A stretch of DNA of 64,000 nucleotides from Gillisella vitis. Its GTDB lineage: Bacteria > Pseudomonadota > Alphaproteobacteria > Rhizobiales > Rhizobiaceae. This document shows, one piece after another, positions 39,320 through 47,801 of the stretch. The notes beneath the pieces are model-generated. The model was not told the DNA's origin, made no database searches, and saw nothing but the letters and a program-made list of their open reading frames with translations. Every line of letters starts with the position of its first letter. The stretch's first letter is position 1. The DNA lies in assembly GCF_021559775.1 (NCBI RefSeq), contig NZ_CP056047.1, forward strand, positions 1 through 64,000, written 5' to 3'. The position numbers and the translations under genes were made by a program.

Positions 39320-40906
39320 ATGGAACGGTTGGCGGCAAGGATCATGCTTCTGGCGGGATGGCGGCGTGCCCTTCTTGCCATTGCCTCAGGCGCGGTCGGG
39401 GCGCTGGCGTTGCCGCCGGTAGGGTTCTTTGCGGCTCTGTTTTTCTCCTTCTCCATGCTTGTCTGGCTGCTCGATGGTGTGAGCGGCAATCCCGATAGGA
39501 GCTGGTCGCGGGGACTGCGGTCCGCCTTCTGGATCGGCTGGCTGTTCGGCTTCGGTTATTTCGTGGCCGGGCTCTGGTGGTTGGGCAATGCGCTGATGGT
39601 GGAGGCCGATGAATTTGCCTGGGCACTGCCGCTCGCGGTGCTCGGCCTGCCGGCGGTGTTGGCGGTGTTTTATGGCTTGGCCTGCCTTGCCGCCCGTCTG
39701 CTCTGGTCCGAAGGCCTTGGCCGGATTGCCGCGCTGGCGGCGATGTTTGGCATCACCGAATGGCTGCGCAGCTTTGTTGCCACGGGTTTTCCCTGGAATG
39801 CCATTGGCTATGGCGCCATGCCCATCCCATTGATGATGCAATCGGCTACGGTGCTGGGTCTTTTCGGGGTTTCGGCCCTTGCCGTCTTCGTCTTTGCCGC
39901 CCCGGCTCTTCTGGGAACCCGCCGTGGGGCAAAGCTCGGGCTGGCGTTGGCCGGAATATTGATCTGCGGCCATCTCGGCTATGGCGCTTACCGGCTGTCT
40001 CTGCCGGAGCCGGACGGACGGAAGGTGACAGTGCGTCTGGTCCAGCCGAATATAGACCAGGCAGCGAAGATGGACGATACCGACCGCGTTGCGATTTTCG
40101 AGAAACATCTTCGCCTGACAGCGGTGCCGACACCGGTCGATCAGCCACGCCCGGATGTGATTGTCTGGCCGGAAACCACCATTCCCTTCATCCTCACCGA
40201 AAATCCAGACGCCTTGCGGCAGATTGCCGGGACGTTGCAGGAGGGCCAAGTGCTGATCACCGGCACAGTCCGTTCGGAAGATCAGGGTGCCGGAATTGCC
40301 CCGCGCTATTATAATTCGATCTATGCAATCGACAGTCAGGGGCAGATCCTTGCCGCCGCCGACAAGGTCCATCTTGTGCCATTTGGGGAATATGTCCCAT
40401 GGCAGGACATCCTGTCGAAGCTCGGTATTACCAACATTATCGACCTGCCGGGAGGCTTTTCTCCAGGTGCATCACGGTCCCTTATGACCCTTCCGGGGGG
40501 GCTGAAGCTCTATCCGTTGATCTGTTACGAGGTCATTTTTCCTGACGAAATGGTTAAGGGATTATCCGGGGCCAATGCCATAATCAATGTCACCAACGAT
40601 GCCTGGTTTGGAGATACGCCAGGTCCATTTCAGCATTTTCAACAGGCAAGATTACGCGCCGTCGAGACTGGGCTGCCAATTATTCGCGCCGCCAATAATG
40701 GCATTTCTGCCTTAATTGACGGACGGGGACGCGTGTTTTCGGGTTTGCGATTGAACGCTGAAGGCGTGGAAAATGCAACTTTTACGCTATCAGCTGCGCC
40801 TGAAACCAATGTAAATCATAATAAATACAACTTTTGGGCGGTAACTGCTTTGTTATTATCTGCGGCTGTAATTTCTCGTTTAGGTTTAATATCGAGAGTG
40901 AATTGA
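39320..40906 (+). CDS. lnt: Apolipoprotein N-acyltransferase
   Basis: Lnt acylates the N-terminal cysteine of lipoproteins, the last step after LspA. The 528-residue protein has several N-terminal membrane segments and a carbon-nitrogen hydrolase domain. The catalytic triad is visible as E285 (VWPETT), K349 (ADKVHLVPFGEYVPW) and C402 (ICYEVIFP). The homologue in Sinorhizobium was named actA for acid tolerance. The ATG at 39320 follows GGGGGCG; a frame extends upstream to 39275. The last 150 bases of the gene are notably AT-rich. Confidence 0.95.
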   Translation: MERLAARIMLLAGWRRALLAIASGAVGALALPPVGFFAALFFSFSMLVWLLDGVSGNPDRSWSRGLRSAFWIGWLFGFGYFVAGLWWLGNALMVEADEFAWALPLAVLGLPAVLAVFYGLACLAARLLWSEGLGRIAALAAMFGITEWLRSFVATGFPWNAIGYGAMPIPLMMQSATVLGLFGVSALAVFVFAAPALLGTRRGAKLGLALAGILICGHLGYGAYRLSLPEPDGRKVTVRLVQPNIDQAAKMDDTDRVAIFEKHLRLTAVPTPVDQPRPDVIVWPETTIPFILTENPDALRQIAGTLQEGQVLITGTVRSEDQGAGIAPRYYNSIYAIDSQGQILAAADKVHLVPFGEYVPWQDILSKLGITNIIDLPGGFSPGASRSLMTLPGGLKLYPLICYEVIFPDEMVKGLSGANAIINVTNDAWFGDTPGPFQHFQQARLRAVETGLPIIRAANNGISALIDGRGRVFSGLRLNAEGVENATFTLSAAPETNVNHNKYNFWAVTALLLSAAVISRLGLISRVN

Positions 40907-41052
40907 CGAAAAACCCCTAAAAATGCATAGTGCTGTGGCTTGGTAGTGCTTGTAATCCAGCGCTTGAAGCGCTGGCGTGTGCAACGTAACGTTATATGAA
41001 GTTGCAAGCGCTACGGGTTAAGATCAATTTCAACTGTCTTCAGGATCGTCAC

Positions 41053-41475
41053 ATGCTCGAAAACAAAAAGAAGCCTAACCCCATCGACATTCATGTCGGT
41101 AGCCGGATTCGTCTTCGCCGCACCATGCTCGGAATGAGCCAGGAAAAGCTGGGCGAAAGCCTCGGCATTACGTTTCAACAAATTCAGAAGTACGAAAAAG
41201 GCACAAATCGTGTCGGCGCCAGCCGCTTGCAGAATATTTCAAGCATTCTGAATGTACCCGTCTCGTTCTTTTTCGAGGATGCACCGGGTGAGCAGGTTGT
41301 AGCAGGCGCGAATGGCTTTTCCGAGGCGGCCAGTTCCAACTATGTCGTGGACTTCCTCTCGTCTTCCGAAGGCCTGCAGCTGAACCGCGCTTTCGTAAAG
41401 ATCAACGATCCGAAAGTGCGCCGTAAAGTCGTCGATCTGGTCAAGGCGCTTGCCGCCGACGCAGACGCAGAATAA
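41053..41475 (+). CDS. praR: XRE-family regulator of the PhrR/PraR type
   Basis: This 140-residue protein has a Cro/C1 helix-turn-helix at about residues 15-70 (RLRRTMLGMSQEKLGESLGI then QIQKYEKGTNRVGASRL) and a conserved C-terminal tail ending KALAADADAE. In rhizobia this family includes PhrR (low-pH induced, next to actA/lnt) and PraR (represses adhesion and biofilm genes). The position directly behind lnt agrees. The ATG at 41053 is chosen over an upstream ATG at 40996 because homology starts at the KKKPNPID segment. The 40907-41052 gap could hold its promoter. Confidence 0.87.
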   Translation: MLENKKKPNPIDIHVGSRIRLRRTMLGMSQEKLGESLGITFQQIQKYEKGTNRVGASRLQNISSILNVPVSFFFEDAPGEQVVAGANGFSEAASSNYVVDFLSSSEGLQLNRAFVKINDPKVRRKVVDLVKALAADADAE

Positions 41476-41495
41476 CCGGGACCCTTCAGGGCTCG

Positions 41496-41527
41496 AAAAA
41501 AAAGCGGCGATTAAGCCGCTTTTTTTA
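41496..41527 (+). terminator. Terminator after praR
   Basis: An 11-bp stem AAAAAAGCGGC/GCCGCTTTTTT with a GATTAA loop is flanked by an A-run and a T-run. It isolates metK from the regulator gene. Confidence 0.9.
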
Positions 41528-41557
41528 TGTCTTGGTCACGTTTGAGAAAGGCTTGCT

Positions 41558-41611
41558 GACATAAAGATATATTTATGTCGTTGTGTCCTTGTTTTTGAGG
41601 CTTGGAGCCTC
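41558..41611 (+). promoter_or_regulatory. Two stem-loops in the metK leader
   Basis: A perfect inverted repeat GACATAAA/TTTATGTC (41558-41565 and 41572-41579) is followed by a tight hairpin GAGGCT/AGCCTC with a three-base loop (41597-41611), 38 bases before the metK ATG. The first could be an operator at a promoter (candidate -35 TTGAGA at 41542); the second would lie in the mRNA leader. I do not see the consensus of a known SAM riboswitch. Confidence 0.45.
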
Positions 41612-41649
41612 TATCACAGGAGCATCTGGTTCATTGAGGGGAATCCCGC

Positions 41650-42888
41650 ATGCGCTCAAACTATCTGTTTACGAGTGAGTCCGTTTCGGAAGGTCATCCG
41701 GACAAAGTCTGCGACCGAATTTCAGACGAAATCGTCGATCTGGTCTATCGTGAAGCGGCACGGACCGGGGTGGATCCCTGGACGGTGCGCATCGCCTGCG
41801 AGACGCTGGCGACCACCAATCGTGTTGTCATCGCCGGTGAGGTTCGCCTGCCGCCGAGCCTGATGAAGACCGACAAGAACGGCAATGAGGTCATCAACCC
41901 TGCCAAGTTCAAGGCTGCGGCGCGCAAGGCAATCCGCGACATCGGCTATGAACAGGACGGCTTCCATTGGAAGACCGCCAAGATCGACGTTCTCCTGCAT
42001 TCCCAGTCGGCTCATATCGCCCAAGGCGTCGACAAGGCCGCCGACCATGAAGGCGGCGAAGGCGCAGGTGACCAGGGCATTATGTTCGGCTATGCCTGCG
42101 GTGAAACGCCGGACCTGATGCCGGCTCCGATCTATTATTCCCACAAGATCCTTCAACTTCTCTCGGCGGCCCGTAAAAAGGGCGAGGGCGACGTGGGTAA
42201 GCTTGGCCCCGATGCCAAGAGCCAGGTCACTGTCCGTTACGTCGATGGCAAGCCTTCCGATGTCGCTTCCATCGTGCTTTCCACGCAGCATCTCGACGAA
42301 AGCTGGGATTCGGCCAAGGTGCGTTCGGTCGTTCAACCCTATATTCTCGAGGCGTTTGGTGATCTGAAGGTTGCCGATGACTGCAAGTGGTATATCAATC
42401 CAACCGGCAAGTTCGTGATCGGCGGTCCCGATGGTGATGCAGGCCTGACGGGTCGCAAGATCATAGTCGACACCTATGGTGGCGCGGCCCCGCATGGCGG
42501 TGGCGCATTTTCCGGCAAGGATACCACCAAGGTCGACCGCTCGGCTGCTTATGCAGCGCGTTATCTGGCCAAGAACGTGGTTGCAGCCGGCTTAGCGGAG
42601 CGCTGCACCATCCAGATCGCCTATGCGATCGGCATTGCTCAGCCATTGTCGATCTATGTCGATCTGCATGGCACCGGCAAACACACCGAGGACCAGATCG
42701 AGGCGGCAATCCGCAGCGTGATGGATCTGTCGCCGACCGGCATTCGCCGTCATCTTGATCTCAACAAGCCAATCTATGCGAAGACCTCCGCCTATGGGCA
42801 TTTTGGCCGCAAGGCTGGCCGTGACGGCTCCTTCGCATGGGAGAAGCTTGATCTGGTCAAGCCGCTCAAGGAAGCCTTGAAGGGCTGA
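41650..42888 (+). CDS. metK: S-adenosylmethionine synthetase
   Basis: MetK makes SAM from methionine and ATP, feeding the many methyltransferases in this window. The 412-residue protein contains the three family signatures: the ATP-binding [33 protein letters not shown], and the phosphate loop [22 protein letters not shown] precedes the ATG. trmB starts 5 bases after the stop, so the two are co-transcribed. Confidence 0.98.
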   Translation: MRSNYLFTSESVSEGHPDKVCDRISDEIVDLVYREAARTGVDPWTVRIACETLATTNRVVIAGEVRLPPSLMKTDKNGNEVINPAKFKAAARKAIRDIGYEQDGFHWKTAKIDVLLHSQSAHIAQGVDKAADHEGGEGAGDQGIMFGYACGETPDLMPAPIYYSHKILQLLSAARKKGEGDVGKLGPDAKSQVTVRYVDGKPSDVASIVLSTQHLDESWDSAKVRSVVQPYILEAFGDLKVADDCKWYINPTGKFVIGGPDGDAGLTGRKIIVDTYGGAAPHGGGAFSGKDTTKVDRSAAYAARYLAKNVVAAGLAERCTIQIAYAIGIAQPLSIYVDLHGTGKHTEDQIEAAIRSVMDLSPTGIRRHLDLNKPIYAKTSAYGHFGRKAGRDGSFAWEKLDLVKPLKEALKG

Positions 42889-42893
42889 ACACG

Positions 42894-43592
42894 ATGACCA
42901 CAGATCGCCGTAGCCGGGCGACCGAAGCCTTTTTCGGTCGCCGCAAGGGAAAGCCGCTCCGCGACCAGCAAGTCGAGCGGATGACCCACCTCCTGCCCGA
43001 ACGCAAGTTAGACTTGGGGTCGGCAGTGCCTGGCGATTTGAAGACACTGTTTCCTGTGCCGGTGCAGCGCATCCGCCTGGAAATCGGCTTTGGTGGGGGC
43101 GAACATCTGGCCCACCGTGCCAGACATGATGCCACGACCGGCTTTATTGGCGTCGAGCCCTTCGTCAATTCCATGGCCAAGTTGCTGGCCGTGATTGAGG
43201 ATGAGGGCCTTCCCAATATCCGGGTCTATGACGATGACGCGACGCAATTGCTGGACTGGCTGCCAGCGTCATCGATCGACCAGATTGATCTTCTCTACGC
43301 CGACCCTTGGCCAAAGCGCAAACATTGGAAGCGCCGTTTCGTCTCGGAGGTCAACCTGGAGCGGTTTCATCGTGTGCTGAAGCCGGGCGCGATCTTCTGC
43401 TTTGCCTCAGACATTGATACCTACGTGAACTGGACGCTGCTGCATTGCCGCAACCATGGCGGTTTCGATTGGCTGGCCGAAAGCTCCGCCGATTGGTTGA
43501 CGCCCTACGAGGGCTGGCCAGGCACGCGCTATGAGGCCAAAGCCCGCCGCGAAGGCCGCTCATCGGCTTATTTGACCTTCCGCAGGACATAA
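42894..43592 (+). CDS. trmB: tRNA (guanine-N7-)-methyltransferase
   Basis: TrmB methylates G46 of tRNA using SAM. The 232-residue protein has motif [14 protein letters not shown], and the family-specific [20 protein letters not shown] followed by a C-terminal [12 protein letters not shown]. It lies directly behind metK, a coupling of cofactor supply and use that is common in rhizobia. Confidence 0.95.
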   Translation: MTTDRRSRATEAFFGRRKGKPLRDQQVERMTHLLPERKLDLGSAVPGDLKTLFPVPVQRIRLEIGFGGGEHLAHRARHDATTGFIGVEPFVNSMAKLLAVIEDEGLPNIRVYDDDATQLLDWLPASSIDQIDLLYADPWPKRKHWKRRFVSEVNLERFHRVLKPGAIFCFASDIDTYVNWTLLHCRNHGGFDWLAESSADWLTPYEGWPGTRYEAKARREGRSSAYLTFRRT

Positions 43593-43763
43593 TCCAAGGC
43601 TCTTGAAGAGCCGCGAGTCTTCCTGACTGGAAAAGATTTCGAGTATCTCAACTGCATAAAAGCTTTGAAATATTCAGGCTTGATTGAGGCAGGTCTTGCC
43701 GTGGCCTGTTATAGGCTCAAGCCTCTGCGGAGACGCTTTCATCTTCACTCAACGTGCGAATCA

Positions 43764-43800
43764 AAACACCCTGTGCAATGCATGGCGCAGGGTGTTTTTA
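43764..43800. terminator. Bidirectional terminator between trmB and the DUF1150 gene
   Basis: AACACCCTG and CAGGGTGTT arms form a strong stem around GCAATGCATGGC, with A residues before and five T residues after. It serves the convergent genes on both sides. Confidence 0.8.
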
Positions 43801-43822
43801 GTCAATCGTTATCGATGAAAGC

Positions 43823-44080
43823 TCAGTGCAGGCTGACGGTTTTCAACTCGTCTTCTGCGGCCTTGAAGAAGGTGGAGGAGCGGTTATCGGTTAGCAGGAT
43901 GGGTGTGCCGTCAGCGGCAAATAGCGCCCAAAGATCCGTGCGCGGGTCAATTTCCGGAGCATCGGGAAAGCAGCGGGACACTTCGTCGTAACGGATCTTG
44001 CGGATATAGCCCACTTCGCCGGAGCCAAGATGTGCCAGCTCATTTTTCGAGAGCTTGGAGGTGGCTTCTTTAATCAACAT
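43823..44080 (-). CDS. DUF1150-family small protein
   Basis: This 85-residue protein of the DUF1150 family ends in DELKTVSLH and contains GYIRKIR and LWALFAADGTPILLTDNR, the conserved core. The family is restricted to alphaproteobacteria, is of unknown function, and is regularly encoded next to a small heat-shock protein, as here. It could be a cofactor of the chaperone, but that is only an inference from linkage. Confidence 0.85.
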   Translation of the reverse strand: MLIKEATSKLSKNELAHLGSGEVGYIRKIRYDEVSRCFPDAPEIDPRTDLWALFAADGTPILLTDNRSSTFFKAAEDELKTVSLH

Positions 44081-44223
44081 TCCGGATCTCCGTCATTGAG
44101 GGAGGGGCGGCACAACAGCCTTCACCAGGACGCGCGAAATCTGCTGTAACACCCTATATCTTTTGCAGGATGTGGTCCTCAAACCAACCCGGTCCAAGGA
44201 ACTTGTGCAAAAGCGCCATGATC

Positions 44224-44652
44224 CTAGTCTGAGGCGGAAATATTAATTTTCCTTACCATTTGCTGCGTATCAGGACGAATTAGTTCGACCACCAGTAGGC
44301 CGTTTCGCATCCGTGCGCGCGAAACGTCCATTCCGTCCGTTAACAGGAAACTGCGCTGAAAGTTCCGTGCAGCTATGCCGCGAAACAAATAATCGGCATC
44401 CGGGCGTTCCGTCTGGGAGCCTCGAATGATGAGCTGGTTTCCCTCGACCAGAACCTCCAGATCGCTCTCGGAAAAGCCCGCCACGGCAAGGGTAATCCTC
44501 AACCGGTCCCCTTCATGGTCGCTCGTGCGGCGAACAAGCTCGATATTATAGGGCGGATAGCCGTCGCTGGTCCGGGCCAACTGACTCAACACGGCATCGG
44601 TAATGTCGAAACCCAGCAGCAGGGGTGTGGTGATGGATTTTGTCCGTCGCAT
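44224..44652 (-). CDS. Small heat-shock protein, Hsp20/IbpA type
   Basis: Small heat-shock proteins hold unfolding proteins for refolding by DnaK. The 142-residue protein has an N-terminal arm containing DITDAVLSQLARTSDGYPPY and an alpha-crystallin domain (about 40-130; ITLAVAGFSESDLEVLVEGN, then RNFQRSFLL). The ATG at 44652 follows AGGAC. A frame extends to a TTG at 44685 without support. DUF1150 lies 143 bases downstream on the same strand. A hairpin directly upstream of the start is described separately. Confidence 0.92.
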   Translation of the reverse strand: MRRTKSITTPLLLGFDITDAVLSQLARTSDGYPPYNIELVRRTSDHEGDRLRITLAVAGFSESDLEVLVEGNQLIIRGSQTERPDADYLFRGIAARNFQRSFLLTDGMDVSRARMRNGLLVVELIRPDTQQMVRKINISASD

Positions 44653-44660
44653 TCTGTCCT

Positions 44661-44681
44661 CGTCTGGCCCCCCGCCAGACG
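44661..44681 (-). promoter_or_regulatory. Hairpin at the ribosome binding site of hsp20
   Basis: On the transcript CGTCTGGC and GCCAGACG pair around five G, ending one base before AGGAC of the ribosome binding site. Such a structure could control translation by temperature. It does not show the UYGCU motif of ROSE thermometers. Confidence 0.4.
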
Positions 44682-44863
44682 ACAAGTCGGTCCTTGCGGG
44701 CCAGTCGTTGCGGGATTGTGTTTCCGGTGGTCGGCATGTCTGTACTTTGGTTAAGATATGGGAGCCCCGAGGGCGGGAAACAAGCGTTTGACCGGCACGA
44801 TAGATCTTGACAATAGCCCGGCTGCCCGTCCATCAAACCCTATCAATCCAAGGATAGGCCCGC

Positions 44864-45808
44864 ATGGAAAAGCCCAGAAAAATCATCATCGATACCGATC
44901 CCGGTCAGGACGATGCCGCAGCCATCATGCTGGCGCTTGCCAGTCCCGATCAGTTGGACGTCCTCGGCCTGACGGTGGTTGCAGGAAATGTTCCCCTGTC
45001 GATGACCAGCCGCAATGCCCGTATCGTCTGCGAACTGTCGGGCCGGCCCGACCTACCGGTCTATGAAGGCGCACTGAAGCCTCTGGAGCGGCCCCAGGTG
45101 ACGGCGGAACATGTGCATGGCAAGACCGGGCTGGACGGGGCCGAGGTCGATGAGCCGGTCATGCCGGTTCAAGACCAGCATGCGGTCGATTTTATTATCG
45201 ACACCATTCGCCGCGAACCAGCGGGCACCATTACGCTCTGCACGCTCGGACCGCAGACCAATATTGCCCTGGCATTGCAAAAGGCCCCGGATATTGCACC
45301 GCGTATTCGTGAACTGGTGATGATGGGCGGTGGCTTTTTTGAGGGCGGCAATATTACTCCTGCGGCGGAGTTCAATGTCTATGTCGATCCGCAGGCATCC
45401 CGGATTGTGTTTGGTTCAGGCATCCCGATCGTGATGATGCCGCTGGACGTCACCCACCAGCTTTTGACCACCAAGGCCCGGGTTGCCCGCATTGGCGCCA
45501 TCGGTACACGGGTGGCCAAGGTCATGGTGGACTGGCTGGAGTTTTTCGAGCGTTTCGATATCGAGAAATACGGTTCGGATGGTGGACCGCTGCATGATCC
45601 CAGCGTGATTGCCTATCTTCTCCAGCCGGAGCTGTTTTCCGGGCGTGATTGCAACGTGGAAATCGAAACTGAATCTGAACTGACGGTCGGCATGACGGTG
45701 GTGGACTGGTGGCGCGTGACCGGTCGTACGCCCAATGCCAAGGTGATGCGCGATGTCGATGCTGACGGCTTCTTTGCCTTGCTGACGGAACGGTTGGCGC
45801 GCCTTTAA
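44864..45808 (+). CDS. Nucleoside hydrolase (IunH family)
   Basis: Nucleoside hydrolases cleave ribonucleosides to base and ribose for salvage. The 314-residue protein has the calcium-binding signature DTDPGQDD (D10, D12, D16, D17) and the downstream MMGGGFFEGGNITPAAEFN segment containing further metal and ribose ligands. Purine or pyrimidine preference cannot be read. A nucleotidase gene follows and rbsK is in the same window, which suggests nucleoside and ribose salvage. Confidence 0.92.
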   Translation: MEKPRKIIIDTDPGQDDAAAIMLALASPDQLDVLGLTVVAGNVPLSMTSRNARIVCELSGRPDLPVYEGALKPLERPQVTAEHVHGKTGLDGAEVDEPVMPVQDQHAVDFIIDTIRREPAGTITLCTLGPQTNIALALQKAPDIAPRIRELVMMGGGFFEGGNITPAAEFNVYVDPQASRIVFGSGIPIVMMPLDVTHQLLTTKARVARIGAIGTRVAKVMVDWLEFFERFDIEKYGSDGGPLHDPSVIAYLLQPELFSGRDCNVEIETESELTVGMTVVDWWRVTGRTPNAKVMRDVDADGFFALLTERLARL

Positions 45809-45845
45809 ACCTGGTGCAAATCCTCCTTATCCTTCTTGGTGTCTT

Positions 45846-45873
45846 GGCCCGGCCATTTTCTTTTGGCCGGGCC
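45846..45873. repeat. Strong inverted repeat upstream of the nucleotidase gene
   Basis: A perfect 9-bp stem GGCCCGGCC/GGCCGGGCC encloses a T-rich 10-base loop. It is 17 bases before the ATG of the next gene and 37 after the nucleoside hydrolase stop. There is no T-run after the stem, so it is not a classic terminator. Confidence 0.5.
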
Positions 45874-45890
45874 TGTGGCACATCTGAGAG

Positions 45891-46643
45891 ATGAGCACAC
45901 CGAAAACGTCACCAGAGCCCGCCGATTTTACCCATATCCGTGATTGGGTCTTCGACCTCGACAACACGCTTTATCCGCATCACATCAATCTGTTTGCCCA
46001 GATTGATCGCAACATGACCGCCTATGTTGCGGATCTGTTGCAGATGGAGCCGGATGACGCGCGCATCCTGCAAAAGCGCTACTATCATGAGCATGGTACG
46101 ACATTGGCAGGACTGATGGCCCATCATGGCGTCGATCCGAACGATTTCCTGGAAAAGGCCCATGCCATCGATTATTCCGCCCTGTTGCCGGATGTGGCTC
46201 TGGGCGAGGCGATCAAGGCTCTGCCGGGGCGAAAGTTTATTTTCACCAATGGCACGGTGGAACATGCCGAGGCAGCGGCGAGGGCGCTCGGCATTCTCGA
46301 TCATTTCGACGACATTTTCGATATCGTTGCTGCTGCCTATCTGCCGAAACCGGCCAGCCAGACCTATGACATATTCACCCGGCTGAAGCAGATCGATGCC
46401 GGGCAGGCAGCGATGTTCGAGGATCTGCCGCGCAATCTCGTCGTGCCGAAGGCGCTGGGCATGAAAACCGTACTGCTCGTGCCGCGCAATCTGGAGGCCG
46501 TGGTGCTGGAAAGCTGGGAACGGATGGATAGTGACGAAGGCCATGCGCATGTCGATTATGCCACCGACGATCTGGCTGGCTTCCTCGCATCCATTTTGGC
46601 AGCTGGAGAGTTTCAGGTTCAGAGTGAGCCAGACAGGCCTTAG
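45891..46643 (+). CDS. Pyrimidine 5'-nucleotidase (HAD superfamily, SDT1 type)
   Basis: The 250-residue protein carries HAD motif I FDLDNTLYP with its catalytic Asp pair, motif II FTNGT, and motif III KPASQTYD. The type matches yeast Sdt1 and bacterial pyrimidine 5'-nucleotidases that hydrolyse UMP and CMP. GAGAG precedes the ATG. A following GCATCGG/CCGATGC repeat is at 46645-46659. Co-orientation with the nucleoside hydrolase suggests a salvage role. Confidence 0.88.
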   Translation: MSTPKTSPEPADFTHIRDWVFDLDNTLYPHHINLFAQIDRNMTAYVADLLQMEPDDARILQKRYYHEHGTTLAGLMAHHGVDPNDFLEKAHAIDYSALLPDVALGEAIKALPGRKFIFTNGTVEHAEAAARALGILDHFDDIFDIVAAAYLPKPASQTYDIFTRLKQIDAGQAAMFEDLPRNLVVPKALGMKTVLLVPRNLEAVVLESWERMDSDEGHAHVDYATDDLAGFLASILAAGEFQVQSEPDRP

Positions 46644-46874
46644 AGCATCGGTCCGATGCGCTAGATCGTTATTAAGTACAACATTACGAAAAAGTAACCA
46701 GCATTACAGAACCTTAAGTGGCCGCCGCAGGGGCGAGTGCCTATCCTCTCGATATTGCAGAACACAGCCTGCCTCAGGCCGACGGTCTTCTGCAACGTTT
46801 ATACGGCTGCATCGTTCGATCACAGAACCGATTTCCGGTCTTGAAACGATGTGGCACCGAGGAAAGGAAACTCC

Positions 46875-47669
46875 ATGAGTGCGAAGAAAACGACCATTGC
46901 TGCCCTGGCGGCTACCCTGCTGGTCAGCGCGTCATCCGGTGCCGTATTTGCAAAAGACGTTAAGGCTCCACCGCCACCTCCACCACGGCCTGATGAAATG
47001 CGCGACGCCTGCGGCCCCCGTCCGATGATGATGCATGGACCGGCAGCGATGTTCATCTTTGCCCTCCAGCAATTCGACACCAACAAGGACGGTAAGATTT
47101 CGAAGGAAGAGGCCAAGGCTGCTGAAGACAAGCTGTTTACGGCCATCGATACCGACAAGGACGGCGTTCTGACGCCAGGTGAACTGCGCAAGTTCCATGA
47201 AGCACGCATGGAGGCCATGCGTGCCGACATGCCGAAGCCTCCGGGGCCTGAGGGTGCCGCGCCAGCCGATCCTAATGGGCCAAAGCCTGACGAGGCGACG
47301 GATCAGCCACCACCGCCGCCGCCAGGTGGCCCGGGTGCTGAAGACGACGCCATGGGGCCGCCTGATGACGGCATGGCCGGTTGTGGTCCGCATCGTCCAG
47401 GGCCTGAACGTTGGGCGAAGGAACGCGGTCCTGAGGGCGAGCGAATGGGTGGTCCTCATGGCCATCGCCCGATGATGGCGATGGGGCCAATGGGTGGTCC
47501 AATGGGTGCGATGCGCCTGCTGGAGAAGGTCGACACCGATGAAAACGGCCAGATCAGTAAGGCCGAAGCCGATGCGGCGCTCGATAAGCTGTTCACCCGT
47601 CTGGATACCAATAAGGATGGGTTCATTTCGGCCGATGACTTCCCGAAGGGCCCGTCGCTGCTGCCATGA
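46875..47669 (+). CDS. Secreted EF-hand calcium-binding protein
   Basis: This 264-residue protein begins with a signal peptide (about 1-27, ending near SGAVFAKD). Four canonical EF-hand loops start at D68, D92, D220 and D244 (DTNKDGKISKEE, DTDKDGVLTPGE, DTDENGQISKAE, DTNKDGFISADD). A long region rich in Pro, Gly and Met lies between the two pairs, and another Pro run precedes the first pair. It is likely periplasmic and binds calcium. I do not recognise a more specific role. The ATG at 46875 follows GGAAAGGAAA. Confidence 0.85.
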   Translation: MSAKKTTIAALAATLLVSASSGAVFAKDVKAPPPPPPRPDEMRDACGPRPMMMHGPAAMFIFALQQFDTNKDGKISKEEAKAAEDKLFTAIDTDKDGVLTPGELRKFHEARMEAMRADMPKPPGPEGAAPADPNGPKPDEATDQPPPPPPGGPGAEDDAMGPPDDGMAGCGPHRPGPERWAKERGPEGERMGGPHGHRPMMAMGPMGGPMGAMRLLEKVDTDENGQISKAEADAALDKLFTRLDTNKDGFISADDFPKGPSLLP

Positions 47670-47718
47670 TTGCTTGCGATCGGGTAACCGATTGCGGGTA
47701 TGCAACCAGGCCTCAATG

Positions 47719-47755
47719 AAAATCGCCGTGCGTCAGAGACGCACGGCGATTTTTT
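47719..47755. terminator. Bidirectional terminator after the EF-hand gene
   Basis: A perfect 16-bp stem (47719-47734 with 47738-47753) around a 3-base loop begins with AAAA and ends with six T residues. It separates the EF-hand gene from the convergent chemotaxis gene. Confidence 0.9.
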
Positions 47756-47801
47756 GGTTTAATTGACCAGGCAGAAGACAGCCTGCCATCATTGCCGGAA
47801 A

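Noticed and set aside
41528..41649. Known SAM riboswitch before metK
   Set aside because: I could not match the SAM-I, SAM-II or SAM/SAH consensus; only generic stem-loops are reported.
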